Source: Rhizobium lentis
GTDB lineage: Bacteria; Pseudomonadota; Alphaproteobacteria; Rhizobiales; Rhizobiaceae
Length of the DNA: 64,000 nucleotides
Direction: 5' to 3'
Assembly: GCF_017352135.1 (NCBI RefSeq)
Contig: NZ_CP071454.1
Coordinates: forward strand, 1,707,501 to 1,771,500
Part shown: in pieces, positions 57,012 through 64,000 of the stretch
Layout: every line of letters begins with the position of its first letter
Numbering within the stretch: the first letter of the stretch is position 1
The notes under the pieces: generated by a model
Database searches by the model: none
Told to the model about the DNA's origin: nothing
What the model saw: only the letters and a program-made list of their open reading frames with translations
Position numbers and translations under genes: made by a program

Positions 57012-58621
57012 GCAAATACCCCATGCATGAACCAGCGAGGATCAACCTCCTGACCGTAAAAACCTCGACGATAGATCCAGTAGCGATGCCCGGCCTCGTC
57101 CTCGATACGGAAATAGTCACGCGCCTCGGCGTCACTTCCGTCGATCCACCACTCCATGGCAATCCGCTCCGGACCTTCGCTTTTTGCCAGTTGATGCTGC
57201 ATCCGCCGCCAGCGGAAGATTTGCGGCGGGCCATCGGGCACTTCGGCGAGCACAGTCTCGACAGGCTCCGGCGTCGCAAAAAGCCGCAACGGACGCTCCT
57301 CGCGGAAAGGAAGGGAACTGCCCTGCTCCGTCTTCCGCCGCCTCGAAAGGCTGTCAATCGCCGGAATCGTGATGACGGCACGTTCGGGCACATGGCTCTC
57401 GCGAAGCTGGAAGCTTTGCAGGCAATCGGCGCCGAGCCGGGCGGAAACGCGGTCGATAAAAGCCGAAAGCGAAACTTCTCCCTGACGATCGCCTTCGAAA
57501 TCAGCTTGCGCTTCATCGAAAGGATCATGCCGCAGTACATTCAGGCGCAGGATATCGAAACCATAGCCGGCATCGATATCGTCATAAATGACCTGCAACC
57601 GCTCGGAAAACAGCCCGGCAATGAGCCTCGGCTCGCGAAGCGGCCGTGAGGCGCCGACGGCGATACGGAAAACCCGGCCGTCGACACGAAACAGCACCAG
57701 CTCGAATACCCGCCCGCCGGCTCCGCGCGCCTCCAGAGACGGTTTCAGAGACACGGCGATCTGGCTGGTAATGGCAAGAACCTGTTCCTCCGTTCCGATC
57801 GGCTCGACCAGACGGCGTTCGGACGAGAGGCTGGCGATAGGACGCCGGGGCGAAACCGGCTCCTCTTCATGCCCTAGTGCCTGGTCAAGACGGAGAAGCA
57901 GTTCCGGCCCGAAGCGGCGGGTCAGCGGCGCCCGCGGCGCATGGATGACATCGCCGATATATTTCAGGCCGAGTTTCTTCAGGGCATCGGCGGTCTGTCC
58001 CTCCAGCCTCAAGGCCGCGATGGGCAGCGGCATCAGCACACGTTCTGTCTCCTCATCCTCCACGACGCCGCCCTGGCCGAAACGGGACATGGCCCAGGAA
58101 AGGCCGGGCGATGAGGAGATTGCACCCTGCGCATCGAGCCCCATATGGAAGAGCCGGGACAGGATATCCTTGAGAAGCGCCTTCTCACCTCCGAAGAGAT
58201 GGGCGCAGCCGGTAATGTCGAGAAACAGCCCCTCCTTGCCGTCGAGCGCCACCAGCGGCGTATAGCGATCGCACCAGTCGGCGATCGCTTCCAGCAGCCG
58301 GCGGTCGGCCGCAATATCCTCGTCCACGACATCGAGCGCCGGATACATGGCGCGGGCTTCGGCAACGCCTTGTTCCTTCCTCAGCCCCAGCGTCTCGGCA
58401 AGCTCGTCCAGCGCTGTCAGCCGCATGGCATTGTTGAGCTTGCCGGAACAGACGATCGGTGACGCTTCAGGACGCCCGTTCGAACGCCAGGAGGGCCCCC
58501 ATCGCCTGCGGGCGATACGGTCGGTCGACAGATGCGGGAAGCTGAGCGCCAGAATGCGCTGACTGTTCGCCTGGAGGCCGAGCGAAGCTTGGTTCATCGA
58601 CCGGGAGAAATTCGCGTTCAT
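57008..58621 (-). CDS. imuB: Y-family polymerase-like protein ImuB
   Basis: About 537 residues; a Y-family polymerase homologue that serves as the hub of the mutasome, linking ImuA, DnaE2 and the beta clamp. The core begins [44 protein letters not shown] and [14 protein letters not shown] are recognisable. ImuB proteins lack the catalytic acidic residues and are considered inactive as polymerases. ATG 58621 or ATG 58597 are the plausible starts; the open frame continues upstream to 58840 without family resemblance. It overlaps imuA by at least 131 bases. Confidence 0.92.
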   Translation of the reverse strand: MNANFSRSMNQASLGLQANSQRILALSFPHLSTDRIARRRWGPSWRSNGRPEASPIVCSGKLNNAMRLTALDELAETLGLRKEQGVAEARAMYPALDVVDEDIAADRRLLEAIADWCDRYTPLVALDGKEGLFLDITGCAHLFGGEKALLKDILSRLFHMGLDAQGAISSSPGLSWAMSRFGQGGVVEDEETERVLMPLPIAALRLEGQTADALKKLGLKYIGDVIHAPRAPLTRRFGPELLLRLDQALGHEEEPVSPRRPIASLSSERRLVEPIGTEEQVLAITSQIAVSLKPSLEARGAGGRVFELVLFRVDGRVFRIAVGASRPLREPRLIAGLFSERLQVIYDDIDAGYGFDILRLNVLRHDPFDEAQADFEGDRQGEVSLSAFIDRVSARLGADCLQSFQLRESHVPERAVITIPAIDSLSRRRKTEQGSSLPFREERPLRLFATPEPVETVLAEVPDGPPQIFRWRRMQHQLAKSEGPERIAMEWWIDGSDAEARDYFRIEDEAGHRYWIYRRGFYGQEVDPRWFMHGVFA

Positions 58622-59423
58622 GGGGATTCCACTCCAGAAGAAAGGAGAGCGGGGCCGGATTACGGCTCTTCTCCAGCGTGAGACGGAAAATCGGATTGCC
58701 GATGCTGCCGGCAAGCTTCGATCCATCCGGCAACGGCCGCAGACCGGACGGTGCGGGTTCGACATGCAGGCGGAAAACCGCACTGCTCGCCTCCTCCTCT
58801 CCCGCCTGCCGGACAAGAAGGAGCGGACGGCGGGCAGCATGCACCCTGAGACTGAGCCTGCGGCTTTCGGTCAGGCCGAAATGGGCGGGGTTGCCCCGCA
58901 CTTCGAAGACGACGGCCGAGAAAGCAGCGCTTTCAACCGCTGCCTCCGCCAGCCAGAGCGCTTCATCAAGCTTGCGCGGCGCGGCATGGAGAAATCGCTC
59001 CGGGCTCAACCCGAAATCCCGAAGCCCGGGAGCATAGGGACGGCCGGCCTCCAGCGTGCCGACGGCATCGCCGATCCAGAGTAACGGCTGAAACCTGCCG
59101 TCATCCGCCCCCTGTTTCTGCAGCCGCGCGGCAACGGCCATCGCCAATCCGCTTGCCGCACCGGCTTCGCGAAACAACGCGGAACGAATTTCCGTGACCG
59201 CATCGAGGGGGAGGCCGCCTTCCATCGCTTCGTCGAGCGACGTCACGCCGAACGGCAGCCGAAGTCCGCGGCCATTGCGTTCCGCAGCCTGCCGCGTCGT
59301 CTTGCCCGAGGCCAAGGCTTCCCGCTCCGCTGCCGCAAGCGCCGGCGCAGGCTTTCCTTCCAGTCTAGCAATGGTTTCGCGGAGCGCAAAAAGCCGCTCG
59401 CGCGCCAGGGCGTGCTGCGCCAT
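58467..59423 (-). CDS. imuA: ImuA, RecA-like mutasome component
   Basis: A 318-residue RecA/SulA-like protein of the alphaproteobacterial ImuA kind. The segment LPFGVTSLDEAMEGGLPLDAVTEI (in part, about residues 55-78) matches the RecA-like start, but the Walker A motif is not conserved. The C-terminal 50 or so residues are encoded where imuB begins in another frame. A LexA box lies 22 bases before the start, so it heads the SOS-regulated imuA-imuB-dnaE2 operon. Confidence 0.9.
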   Translation of the reverse strand: MAQHALARERLFALRETIARLEGKPAPALAAAEREALASGKTTRQAAERNGRGLRLPFGVTSLDEAMEGGLPLDAVTEIRSALFREAGAASGLAMAVAARLQKQGADDGRFQPLLWIGDAVGTLEAGRPYAPGLRDFGLSPERFLHAAPRKLDEALWLAEAAVESAAFSAVVFEVRGNPAHFGLTESRRLSLRVHAARRPLLLVRQAGEEEASSAVFRLHVEPAPSGLRPLPDGSKLAGSIGNPIFRLTLEKSRNPAPLSFLLEWNPHEREFLPVDEPSFARPPGEQSAHSGAQLPASVDRPYRPQAMGALLAFERAS

Positions 59424-59444
59424 GGCGTTGCTCCAATCCGTCTT

Positions 59445-59459
59445 GTTCCTGTTATGTTC
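59445..59459 (-). promoter_or_regulatory. LexA (SOS) box of imuA-imuB-dnaE2
   Basis: GTTCCTGTTATGTTC is an exact GTTC-N7-GTTC, the alphaproteobacterial LexA-binding motif. It lies just before the imuA start and points to SOS induction of the mutagenesis cassette. Confidence 0.9.
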
Positions 59460-59585
59460 TTATGGATTCCAGAGAGCCGGAGAAGAGTCAACAACCATTT
59501 TCTATGAATTTATTCCTGCCTTTGATTCCACACTCGAAAAACGGCGATAAAGGTTCTATATGGGCCCGCAAAGGAAGGAATATTC

Positions 59586-60023
59586 ATGGCCCGCATAGAC
59601 CAGAGCGATGATTGGCGAGACCGCCATGCGCCGACGATCAGCACTTTCGAGTCGCTGGCCATGGAAGCCTATAGCCATTTGCCGGATGAATTCCGCCAGC
59701 TGACGACCAACCTCACGATCGAGATCGAGGATTTCCCCGATGACGATGTTTTCGAGGACATGGCGCTCGAAACCCCTTTCGATCTGCTCGGCCTTTTCGA
59801 GGGCAGAGGTATTTCCGAACGTTTCACGGTGGAAACCGGCGAGATGCCGAACCGCATCCGCCTCTATCGGCGTCCCATCCTCGATTACTGGGCTGAGAAC
59901 GACGAGACGCTCGGCGATATCATCACCCATGTCCTGATCCATGAGATCGGCCACCATTTCGGGCTGAGCGACGATGATATGGAGCGGATCGAGGCCAGCG
60001 CCGAGGAAGCCGCGGAACGTTGA
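59586..60023 (+). CDS. Metallopeptidase family protein (minimal zincin)
   Basis: A 145-residue one-domain protein of the minimal-zincin family (DUF1025-like). The zinc motif HEIGHHFGLSDDDM (about residues 120-133) contains HExxH and a downstream Asp as third ligand. No signal peptide is present, so it is cytosolic. Substrates are unknown for the family. The gene stands alone, divergent from imuA. Confidence 0.88.
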   Translation: MARIDQSDDWRDRHAPTISTFESLAMEAYSHLPDEFRQLTTNLTIEIEDFPDDDVFEDMALETPFDLLGLFEGRGISERFTVETGEMPNRIRLYRRPILDYWAENDETLGDIITHVLIHEIGHHFGLSDDDMERIEASAEEAAER

Positions 60024-60043
60024 CACCGCGTCCGGCAGAACGC

Positions 60044-60250
60044 CTATTGCTCGGAGAGCTTCATTTCCGGATCATAATCCTTGCCCTCGACCTCCTTGAC
60101 GACGGCCTGGCCGCACTGCATCGCGCCGGTGGCGGCATTGAAGGCATAGGTCGGCGAGCCTTCCAGCGACCAGCCCTTGTTGAGGGCGGCGGTAACCTTG
60201 TGACAGAACGAAGCATCGTCGGGGCCGGTCAGGAAGCGGTAGAGTTTCAT
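60044..60250 (-). CDS. DUF1737 domain protein
   Basis: A 68-residue protein starting MKLYRFLTGPDDASFCHKV, with the ALNKGWSLEGSPTY segment typical of DUF1737. Function unknown. Its first base overlaps the last base of the stop codon of the aldolase-like gene upstream, so the two are probably co-translated, a hint that it supports that enzyme. Confidence 0.78.
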   Translation of the reverse strand: MKLYRFLTGPDDASFCHKVTAALNKGWSLEGSPTYAFNAATGAMQCGQAVVKEVEGKDYDPEMKLSEQ

Positions 60251-61155
60251 CAGGCGGGCTTTCTTGCGGAAATCAGACGTGCTTTATGAACCAGAGCCTC
60301 GGCCTGGACAAGATGCAGCCGCTCGATCATCCGCCCGTCCGCATTGATGACGTTGAGGCCCTCGGCAGCCGGATCGGCAAAGGCTGATATGATCGCCTGC
60401 GCTTCGGCAATCTCCTCCGCGCTCGGGCCGAAATGCCGGTTGGCGGCTGCAATCTGCCCGGGATGGATCAGCATCTTGCCGGCAAAACCCATGGCGCGGC
60501 CCTGCCCGCATTCGACGTCGAAACCTTCGGCATCCTGGAAATCGTTGAAAACGCTGTCGAGCGCATCGAGCCCATAGGCTTTGACCGCCAGGATGACCTG
60601 CATCAGCCAGGGCACGAGAAAGCTTCGCCCCGGCTGCGGCAGGACGCCCGTTTCCTTGCGCAGGTCGTTGAGACCGACGACGAGGCAATCGAGCCGCGAG
60701 GTCGGTGTGCGGCCGGTTTCGGCGATCGCCCCGACATTCAGCACGCCGCGCGGCGTCTCGATCATGGCCCAGATGCGCAGCTCTTCCGGCACATCCGCAT
60801 CGGCAAGCAGATCACTGATGTCGGTGACATCCCGAGGATCGTCCACCTTCGGCAGCAGAACGGCGTCAGGCAAAAGCGCCGTGACCAGATCGAGATCCGC
60901 CGCTCCGAATTCGGATGACAAAGAATTGATGCGGATGATCCTTTCCTTGCCCTCGAGCGGCGGCCCGGCAAAAAACCGTCTTAAGTTTTCCCGCGCTTCT
61001 GCCTTCTTCTCCGGTGCGACGGAATCTTCCAGATCGAGAATAACGGCATCACAATCAAGGGAATGGCTCTTTTCGAGCGCGCGGAGATTGATGGCGGGCA
61101 CGCTCAGTACCGAGCGGCGCAGATTGAAGGAACAGAGAGGCGGGGTTTGGTTCAT
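60250..61155 (-). CDS. HpcH/HpaI aldolase, CitE-like CoA ester lyase
   Basis: A 301-residue TIM-barrel protein of the CitE/malyl-CoA lyase family. RRSVLSVPAINLRALEKS starts the barrel, DAVILDLEDSVAPEKK carries the Mg-binding acid, IWAMIETPRGVLN the conserved Glu and GKMLIHPGQI the C-terminal active-site lid. The family includes malyl-CoA and citramalyl-CoA lyases and thioesterases, which sequence alone does not tell apart. No citrate lyase subunits are nearby, so true citrate lyase is unlikely. Confidence 0.87.
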   Translation of the reverse strand: MNQTPPLCSFNLRRSVLSVPAINLRALEKSHSLDCDAVILDLEDSVAPEKKAEARENLRRFFAGPPLEGKERIIRINSLSSEFGAADLDLVTALLPDAVLLPKVDDPRDVTDISDLLADADVPEELRIWAMIETPRGVLNVGAIAETGRTPTSRLDCLVVGLNDLRKETGVLPQPGRSFLVPWLMQVILAVKAYGLDALDSVFNDFQDAEGFDVECGQGRAMGFAGKMLIHPGQIAAANRHFGPSAEEIAEAQAIISAFADPAAEGLNVINADGRMIERLHLVQAEALVHKARLISARKPA

Positions 61156-61268
61156 CCGCCATTAGTGCCAAGCTTCGCAAAGCCCGGCAAGACAACAAAA
61201 AGCCATGCTTGCCTTGCAGAGAGGAAAAAGAAGGACCACATTCCTTTCCGTAGAAAGGTCTCAAACCC

Positions 61269-61502
61269 ATGCAGAACATTCGCTCCATCTTCATCATGCT
61301 TGCCGGCGCCACCTTTTTCGTGGCCATGCTGCTTCTCACCTTCTCGGTGACGCTCGCCGTCGGCGGCATTCTGACCGTGCTCATGGTCGGCCGCGCGCTT
61401 TCGATGAAGATGAAGCCCGCTCCGGTGCGTGCCAAGGCAAACAACGGCCAACACGAGATGCGCATCTGGAACGACGGCCGCGGCACGATCATCGATCTCT
61501 AA
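61269..61502 (+). CDS. Small membrane protein, function unknown
   Basis: A 77-residue protein with one or two hydrophobic segments (about 8-40, MLAGATFFVAMLLLTFSV then LAVGGILTVLMVG) and a basic, polar C-terminus ending RIWNDGRGTIIDL. Codon use fits the neighbours and the frame is intact, so it looks real. I recognise no family. It stands alone between the aldolase-like gene (divergent) and a VOC gene. Confidence 0.65.
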   Translation: MQNIRSIFIMLAGATFFVAMLLLTFSVTLAVGGILTVLMVGRALSMKMKPAPVRAKANNGQHEMRIWNDGRGTIIDL

Positions 61503-61609
61503 GCCGATTTATGCTCAAAAAACTGACGACACTGTCGGATCATGCTTCCATGATACGTCTTTGAAGCAGCCAGGCATTCAGCCGGCGCTCAAAACGATGG
61601 AGGATGAGC

Positions 61610-62029
61610 ATGGATACGACGGAAAACAAGCCGGTCAAAATGCCGCCGGTCAAGAATGGCCTGCTGCCCTATCTGACGGTCGACGGCGCGGTAAAAGCTG
61701 CGGAATTCTACAAAAAAGCCTTCGGCGCCGAAGAAGCCTATCGGGTGCCGGTCGACGAGAGCGGCCGGACGATGCATATTCATCTCTATATCAACGGCAG
61801 CTCCCTCATGCTGGCAGATGCCTATCCCGAATACGGCGCTCCCTTCAAAGGCCATGAAGGCTTCGCCATCCAGCTTGTTATCGACGATATCGATTTCTGG
61901 TGGGAGCGCGCGGTCGCTGCCGGCGCCGAAGTCGTCATGCCGGTCGAACTGATGTTCTGGGGTGACCGTTACGGCCAGCTTCGCGATCCCTTCGGCGTCC
62001 TCTGGGGCCTCAACGCGCCGACTAAGTAA
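61610..62029 (+). CDS. VOC-family (glyoxalase/PhnB-like) protein
   Basis: A 139-residue one-domain VOC protein. LLPYLTVDGAVKAAEFYKKAFGAEE is the PhnB-like start (quoted in part), MLADAYPEYGAP and WGDRYGQLRDPFGVLWGL mark the second half. PhnB-like VOC proteins often bind metal, but the activity is unknown. GGAGG at 61599-61603 is six bases before ATG 61610 and directly abuts ATG 61604, so the former is preferred. A strong terminator follows. Confidence 0.82.
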   Translation: MDTTENKPVKMPPVKNGLLPYLTVDGAVKAAEFYKKAFGAEEAYRVPVDESGRTMHIHLYINGSSLMLADAYPEYGAPFKGHEGFAIQLVIDDIDFWWERAVAAGAEVVMPVELMFWGDRYGQLRDPFGVLWGLNAPTK

Positions 62030-62044
62030 CAACGCGCTTATCGA

Positions 62045-62078
62045 CGGGCCACGCGAAATGCCGCGTGGCCCGCATTTT
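62045..62078 (+). terminator. Terminator of the VOC gene
   Basis: CGGGCCACGCG (62045-62055) pairs perfectly with CGCGTGGCCCG (62062-62072), then CATTTT. Confidence 0.85.
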
Positions 62079-62162
62079 AGAAAGATTCTCCTTCATTTCG
62101 GCGAAAAACTGGACTAGATGCAAATTCCAGAAAGTACGTTTTGCTGAAATGGAGCATGGGTC

Positions 62163-62771
62163 ATGGATAAATTCGTGAAGCTCACGGGCGTTGCAGCGCC
62201 TCTGCCGGTCGTCAACATCGACACCGACATGATCATTCCGAAGGACTATCTGAAGACCATCAAGCGCACCGGTCTCGGCAAGGGCCTCTTCGCCGAAGCC
62301 CGCTACAATGAAGACGGCTCCGAAAACCCCGATTTCGTGCTGAACAAGCCGGCCTATCGCGACGCCAAGATCCTGGTCGCCGGCGACAATTTCGGCTGCG
62401 GCTCCTCGCGCGAACACGCCCCCTGGGCGCTGCTCGATTTCGGCATCCGCTGCGTGATCTCCACCAGCTTTGCCGACATTTTCTACAACAATTGCTTCAA
62501 GAACGGCATCCTGCCGATCAAGGTCAGCCAGGACGATCTCGACAAGCTGATGGACGACGCTGAGCGCGGCTCCAACGCGATCCTGACCGTCGATCTTGAG
62601 AACCTCGAGATCACCGGTCCCGATGGCGGCTCGATCAAGTTCGATCTCGATGAATTCAAGCGCCACTGCCTGCTGAACGGCCTCGACGATATCGGCCTGA
62701 CGATGGAAAAGGGCAAGGCGATCGACGAATTCGAAAAGAAGAACGCCGCTTCGCACCCTTGGGCCGCTTAA
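62163..62771 (+). CDS. leuD: 3-isopropylmalate dehydratase small subunit
   Basis: A 202-residue LeuD of the proteobacterial long form. Start [40 protein letters not shown] (about 76-95) is the substrate-binding swivel motif. It works with LeuC, which is not in the window, to isomerise 2- to 3-isopropylmalate in leucine synthesis. leuB begins 1.2 kb downstream on the same strand, with an opposite gene in between. Confidence 0.96.
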   Translation: MDKFVKLTGVAAPLPVVNIDTDMIIPKDYLKTIKRTGLGKGLFAEARYNEDGSENPDFVLNKPAYRDAKILVAGDNFGCGSSREHAPWALLDFGIRCVISTSFADIFYNNCFKNGILPIKVSQDDLDKLMDDAERGSNAILTVDLENLEITGPDGGSIKFDLDEFKRHCLLNGLDDIGLTMEKGKAIDEFEKKNAASHPWAA

Positions 62772-62797
62772 GCCCCTTACGGAATTGTCTATCGATC

Positions 62798-62823
62798 AAG
62801 CCGGGTTCGCCCGGCTTTTTCTT
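62798..62823. terminator. Terminator between leuD and the dehydratase-like gene
   Basis: AAGCCGGG (62798-62805) pairs with CCCGGCTT (62810-62817) around TTCG and is followed by TTTTTC. It ends leuD and lies just past the stop of the convergent gene. Confidence 0.88.
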
Positions 62824-62832
62824 TGGCCGAGA

Positions 62833-63765
62833 TCAGAGAAACTTTTCTTTCCAGAGCCTCAGCTTTTCGAGCGATACGCCGATGCCGCCGCAGACTTCGA
62901 TCAGCGGATTGCTGAAGCGCTGAAGCAGCCCGGCATGCACGTCGGCAACCGCAAGGGCGGCGCCACAAGCTGGTTCAACCAGAATGCGCTGGGCATCGGC
63001 AAACTTCACGCAGGCGGCAACGGCATCGGCGTCGCTGACGACGACACTTTCGATCGGGTGCTGCTTCGGCAGACCGAAGACGTGCTGTGCTACTTGCCGG
63101 GCGCCGAGCGAATTGGCAATCGAGGTAATGGCGGGAAGGGTGATGCGCTCATTCGCCCGGAGACTGGCATTCAACGAAGCCGCGCCTTCGGTTTCGACGG
63201 CGATGACAGGCACATCGGAAAGGCCGTTTCGCTTCAGCCCCTCGACAATGCCGGCAAGCAATCCACCGCCGCCGACACTGGTGACGACGCAATCGAATTT
63301 TGCGCCCTTCGCCACCACCTCGTCGATCAGCGTGGCATGGCCATCCCACAGAAGCGGATGGTCGAAGGGATGCACATAGGTCGCCTTGCGGCGGCGGGCG
63401 AGTTCGATCGCATGGGCATTGGCTTCATCGAAAACCGAACCATGAACGAGAACATTCGCACCGGTTGCGGCAATTGTCTGCCGGACATCGGCTGCCGTCG
63501 TCTCCGGCACGACGATCGTGACCGGCACACCGAGCGCCCGGCCGGCATAAGCCGCAGCGATGCCGGCATTACCGCCGGAGGCGCAGAAAATCTCACGCGC
63601 GCCATGTTCCACCTCGTGCTGACACAGCCGGCCGACGCCGCGAAGCTTGAAGCTGCCGCAAGGCTGCAGGGCATCGAGCTTCAGCCACAGCAGCTTTCCG
63701 CTGGCGCTGTAGTCGGGCGATGTCCGAACCAAAGGCGTGTCGAGATGAAGAGGTGCGAAAGGCAT
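62833..63765 (-). CDS. PLP-dependent serine/threonine dehydratase-like protein
   Basis: A 310-residue fold-type II PLP enzyme resembling eukaryotic-type serine dehydratases. The PLP lysine is in CGSFKLRGVG (about residues 36-45), the phosphate-side loop is ASGGNAGIAAAY, and the glycine-rich phosphate cup is SVGGGGLLAG. No ACT regulatory domain, so it is a catabolic rather than biosynthetic deaminase. It lies between leuD and leuB on the opposite strand; there is no visible link to leucine synthesis. Confidence 0.87.
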   Translation of the reverse strand: MPFAPLHLDTPLVRTSPDYSASGKLLWLKLDALQPCGSFKLRGVGRLCQHEVEHGAREIFCASGGNAGIAAAYAGRALGVPVTIVVPETTAADVRQTIAATGANVLVHGSVFDEANAHAIELARRRKATYVHPFDHPLLWDGHATLIDEVVAKGAKFDCVVTSVGGGGLLAGIVEGLKRNGLSDVPVIAVETEGAASLNASLRANERITLPAITSIANSLGARQVAQHVFGLPKQHPIESVVVSDADAVAACVKFADAQRILVEPACGAALAVADVHAGLLQRFSNPLIEVCGGIGVSLEKLRLWKEKFL

Positions 63766-63933
63766 GGCAACATCCAGCGAATAGAGGATCGGGCCTGCCG
63801 TTCTAATCCGTTTGCAGGCACAGGAGCAACTATCGTAACGGTGAGCGAAGCGTACCGATTCAGGCCTTCTCTCGCTTGAAATGCCTATTTCCGGGGTCTA
63901 AGAAGCCGCAACTTGTTTTTCCAGGAGGGTTTC

Positions 63934-64000
63934 ATGACAGCGCGCAATCTTTTCCTGCTGCCGGGTGACGGCATCGGTCCCGAGGCCATGGGCGAGGTCC
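63934..64000 (+). CDS. leuB: 3-isopropylmalate dehydrogenase (5' end, partial)
   Basis: Only the first 22 codons are present: MTARNLFLLPGDGIGPEAMG, the characteristic LeuB start whose GDGIGPE motif belongs to the NAD-linked decarboxylating dehydrogenases. CCAGGAGG lies six bases before the ATG. The presence of leuD upstream supports leuB over tartrate or isocitrate dehydrogenase. Confidence 0.9.
   Translation, partial: MTARNLFLLPGDGIGPEAMGEV

Overview
The window is a stretch of an alphaproteobacterial chromosome, almost certainly Rhizobium (R. leguminosarum/R. etli type). The evidence is high-GC coding sequence, gene order typical of Rhizobiales (rplU-rpmA ... obgE-proB-proA-nadD ... rsfS-rlmH-envC-ctpA-yibQ-rppH; imuA-imuB-dnaE2; leuD ... 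leuB), short palindromic intergenic elements of the rhizobial RIME kind, a GTTC-N7-GTTC SOS box and a TGA-N9-TCA iron box. No insertion sequence, prophage or CRISPR array was seen. It is ordinary core chromosome with a few accessory-looking islands.

Layout. 1-3.9 kb: GntR regulator, SIS-domain protein, nagA and a second SIS protein, an amino-sugar catabolic operon. 4.0-6.8 kb: efp, divergent from its lysylation genes epmA-epmB. 7.1-18.8 kb: an unusual cluster with a stand-alone carrier protein, an acyl-CoA dehydrogenase homologue, an amino acid:[carrier protein] ligase (a class II aminoacyl-tRNA synthetase homologue), a DUF1839 protein, a GH2 beta-mannosidase-like enzyme, a GT4 glycosyltransferase, a 1103-residue flippase fused to two alpha/beta-hydrolase domains, and a convergent second GT4 enzyme. 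18.9-24.6 kb: an Lrp-like RAM protein and LysR regulator divergent from hglS-amaA-amaB, the pipecolate/2-aminoadipate branch of lysine catabolism. 24.7-28.6 kb: fbpABC ferric iron ABC transporter behind an iron-responsive operator. 28.7-35.1 kb: a glucoamylase-family protein, then gamma-glutamyltransferase, MlrC-like M81 peptidase and NIPSNAP genes, divergent from a TetR gene across a double operator.

35.2-42.8 kb: tRNA-Ser(CGA), rplU-rpmA, two GNAT acetyltransferases, an endonuclease/exonuclease/phosphatase protein, obgE-proB-proA-nadD. 42.8-46.5 kb: an antisense-oriented small RNA of the alpha-r14/NfeR1 type and the molybdate module modABC with a one-domain ModE. 46.7-52.5 kb: rsfS, rlmH, an EnvC-like amidase activator, ctpA, a YibQ-type deacetylase and rppH. 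52.6-53.4 kb: bfr and bfd. 53.6-59.5 kb: the SOS mutagenesis cassette imuA-imuB-dnaE2. 59.6-64.0 kb: small housekeeping and hypothetical genes, leuD, a serine/threonine dehydratase-like enzyme and the start of leuB.

The best candidate for an undescribed system is 7.1-18.8 kb. The ligase keeps the three residues expected to bind zinc, and the carrier protein has a serine in the phosphopantetheine position, so an amino acid is probably loaded on a dedicated carrier. The neighbours (redox enzyme, DUF1839, glycosidase, glycosyltransferases and a glycan flippase carrying a degenerate and a Cys-nucleophile hydrolase domain) suggest an inferred role in aminoacyl-type modification and export of a glycan.
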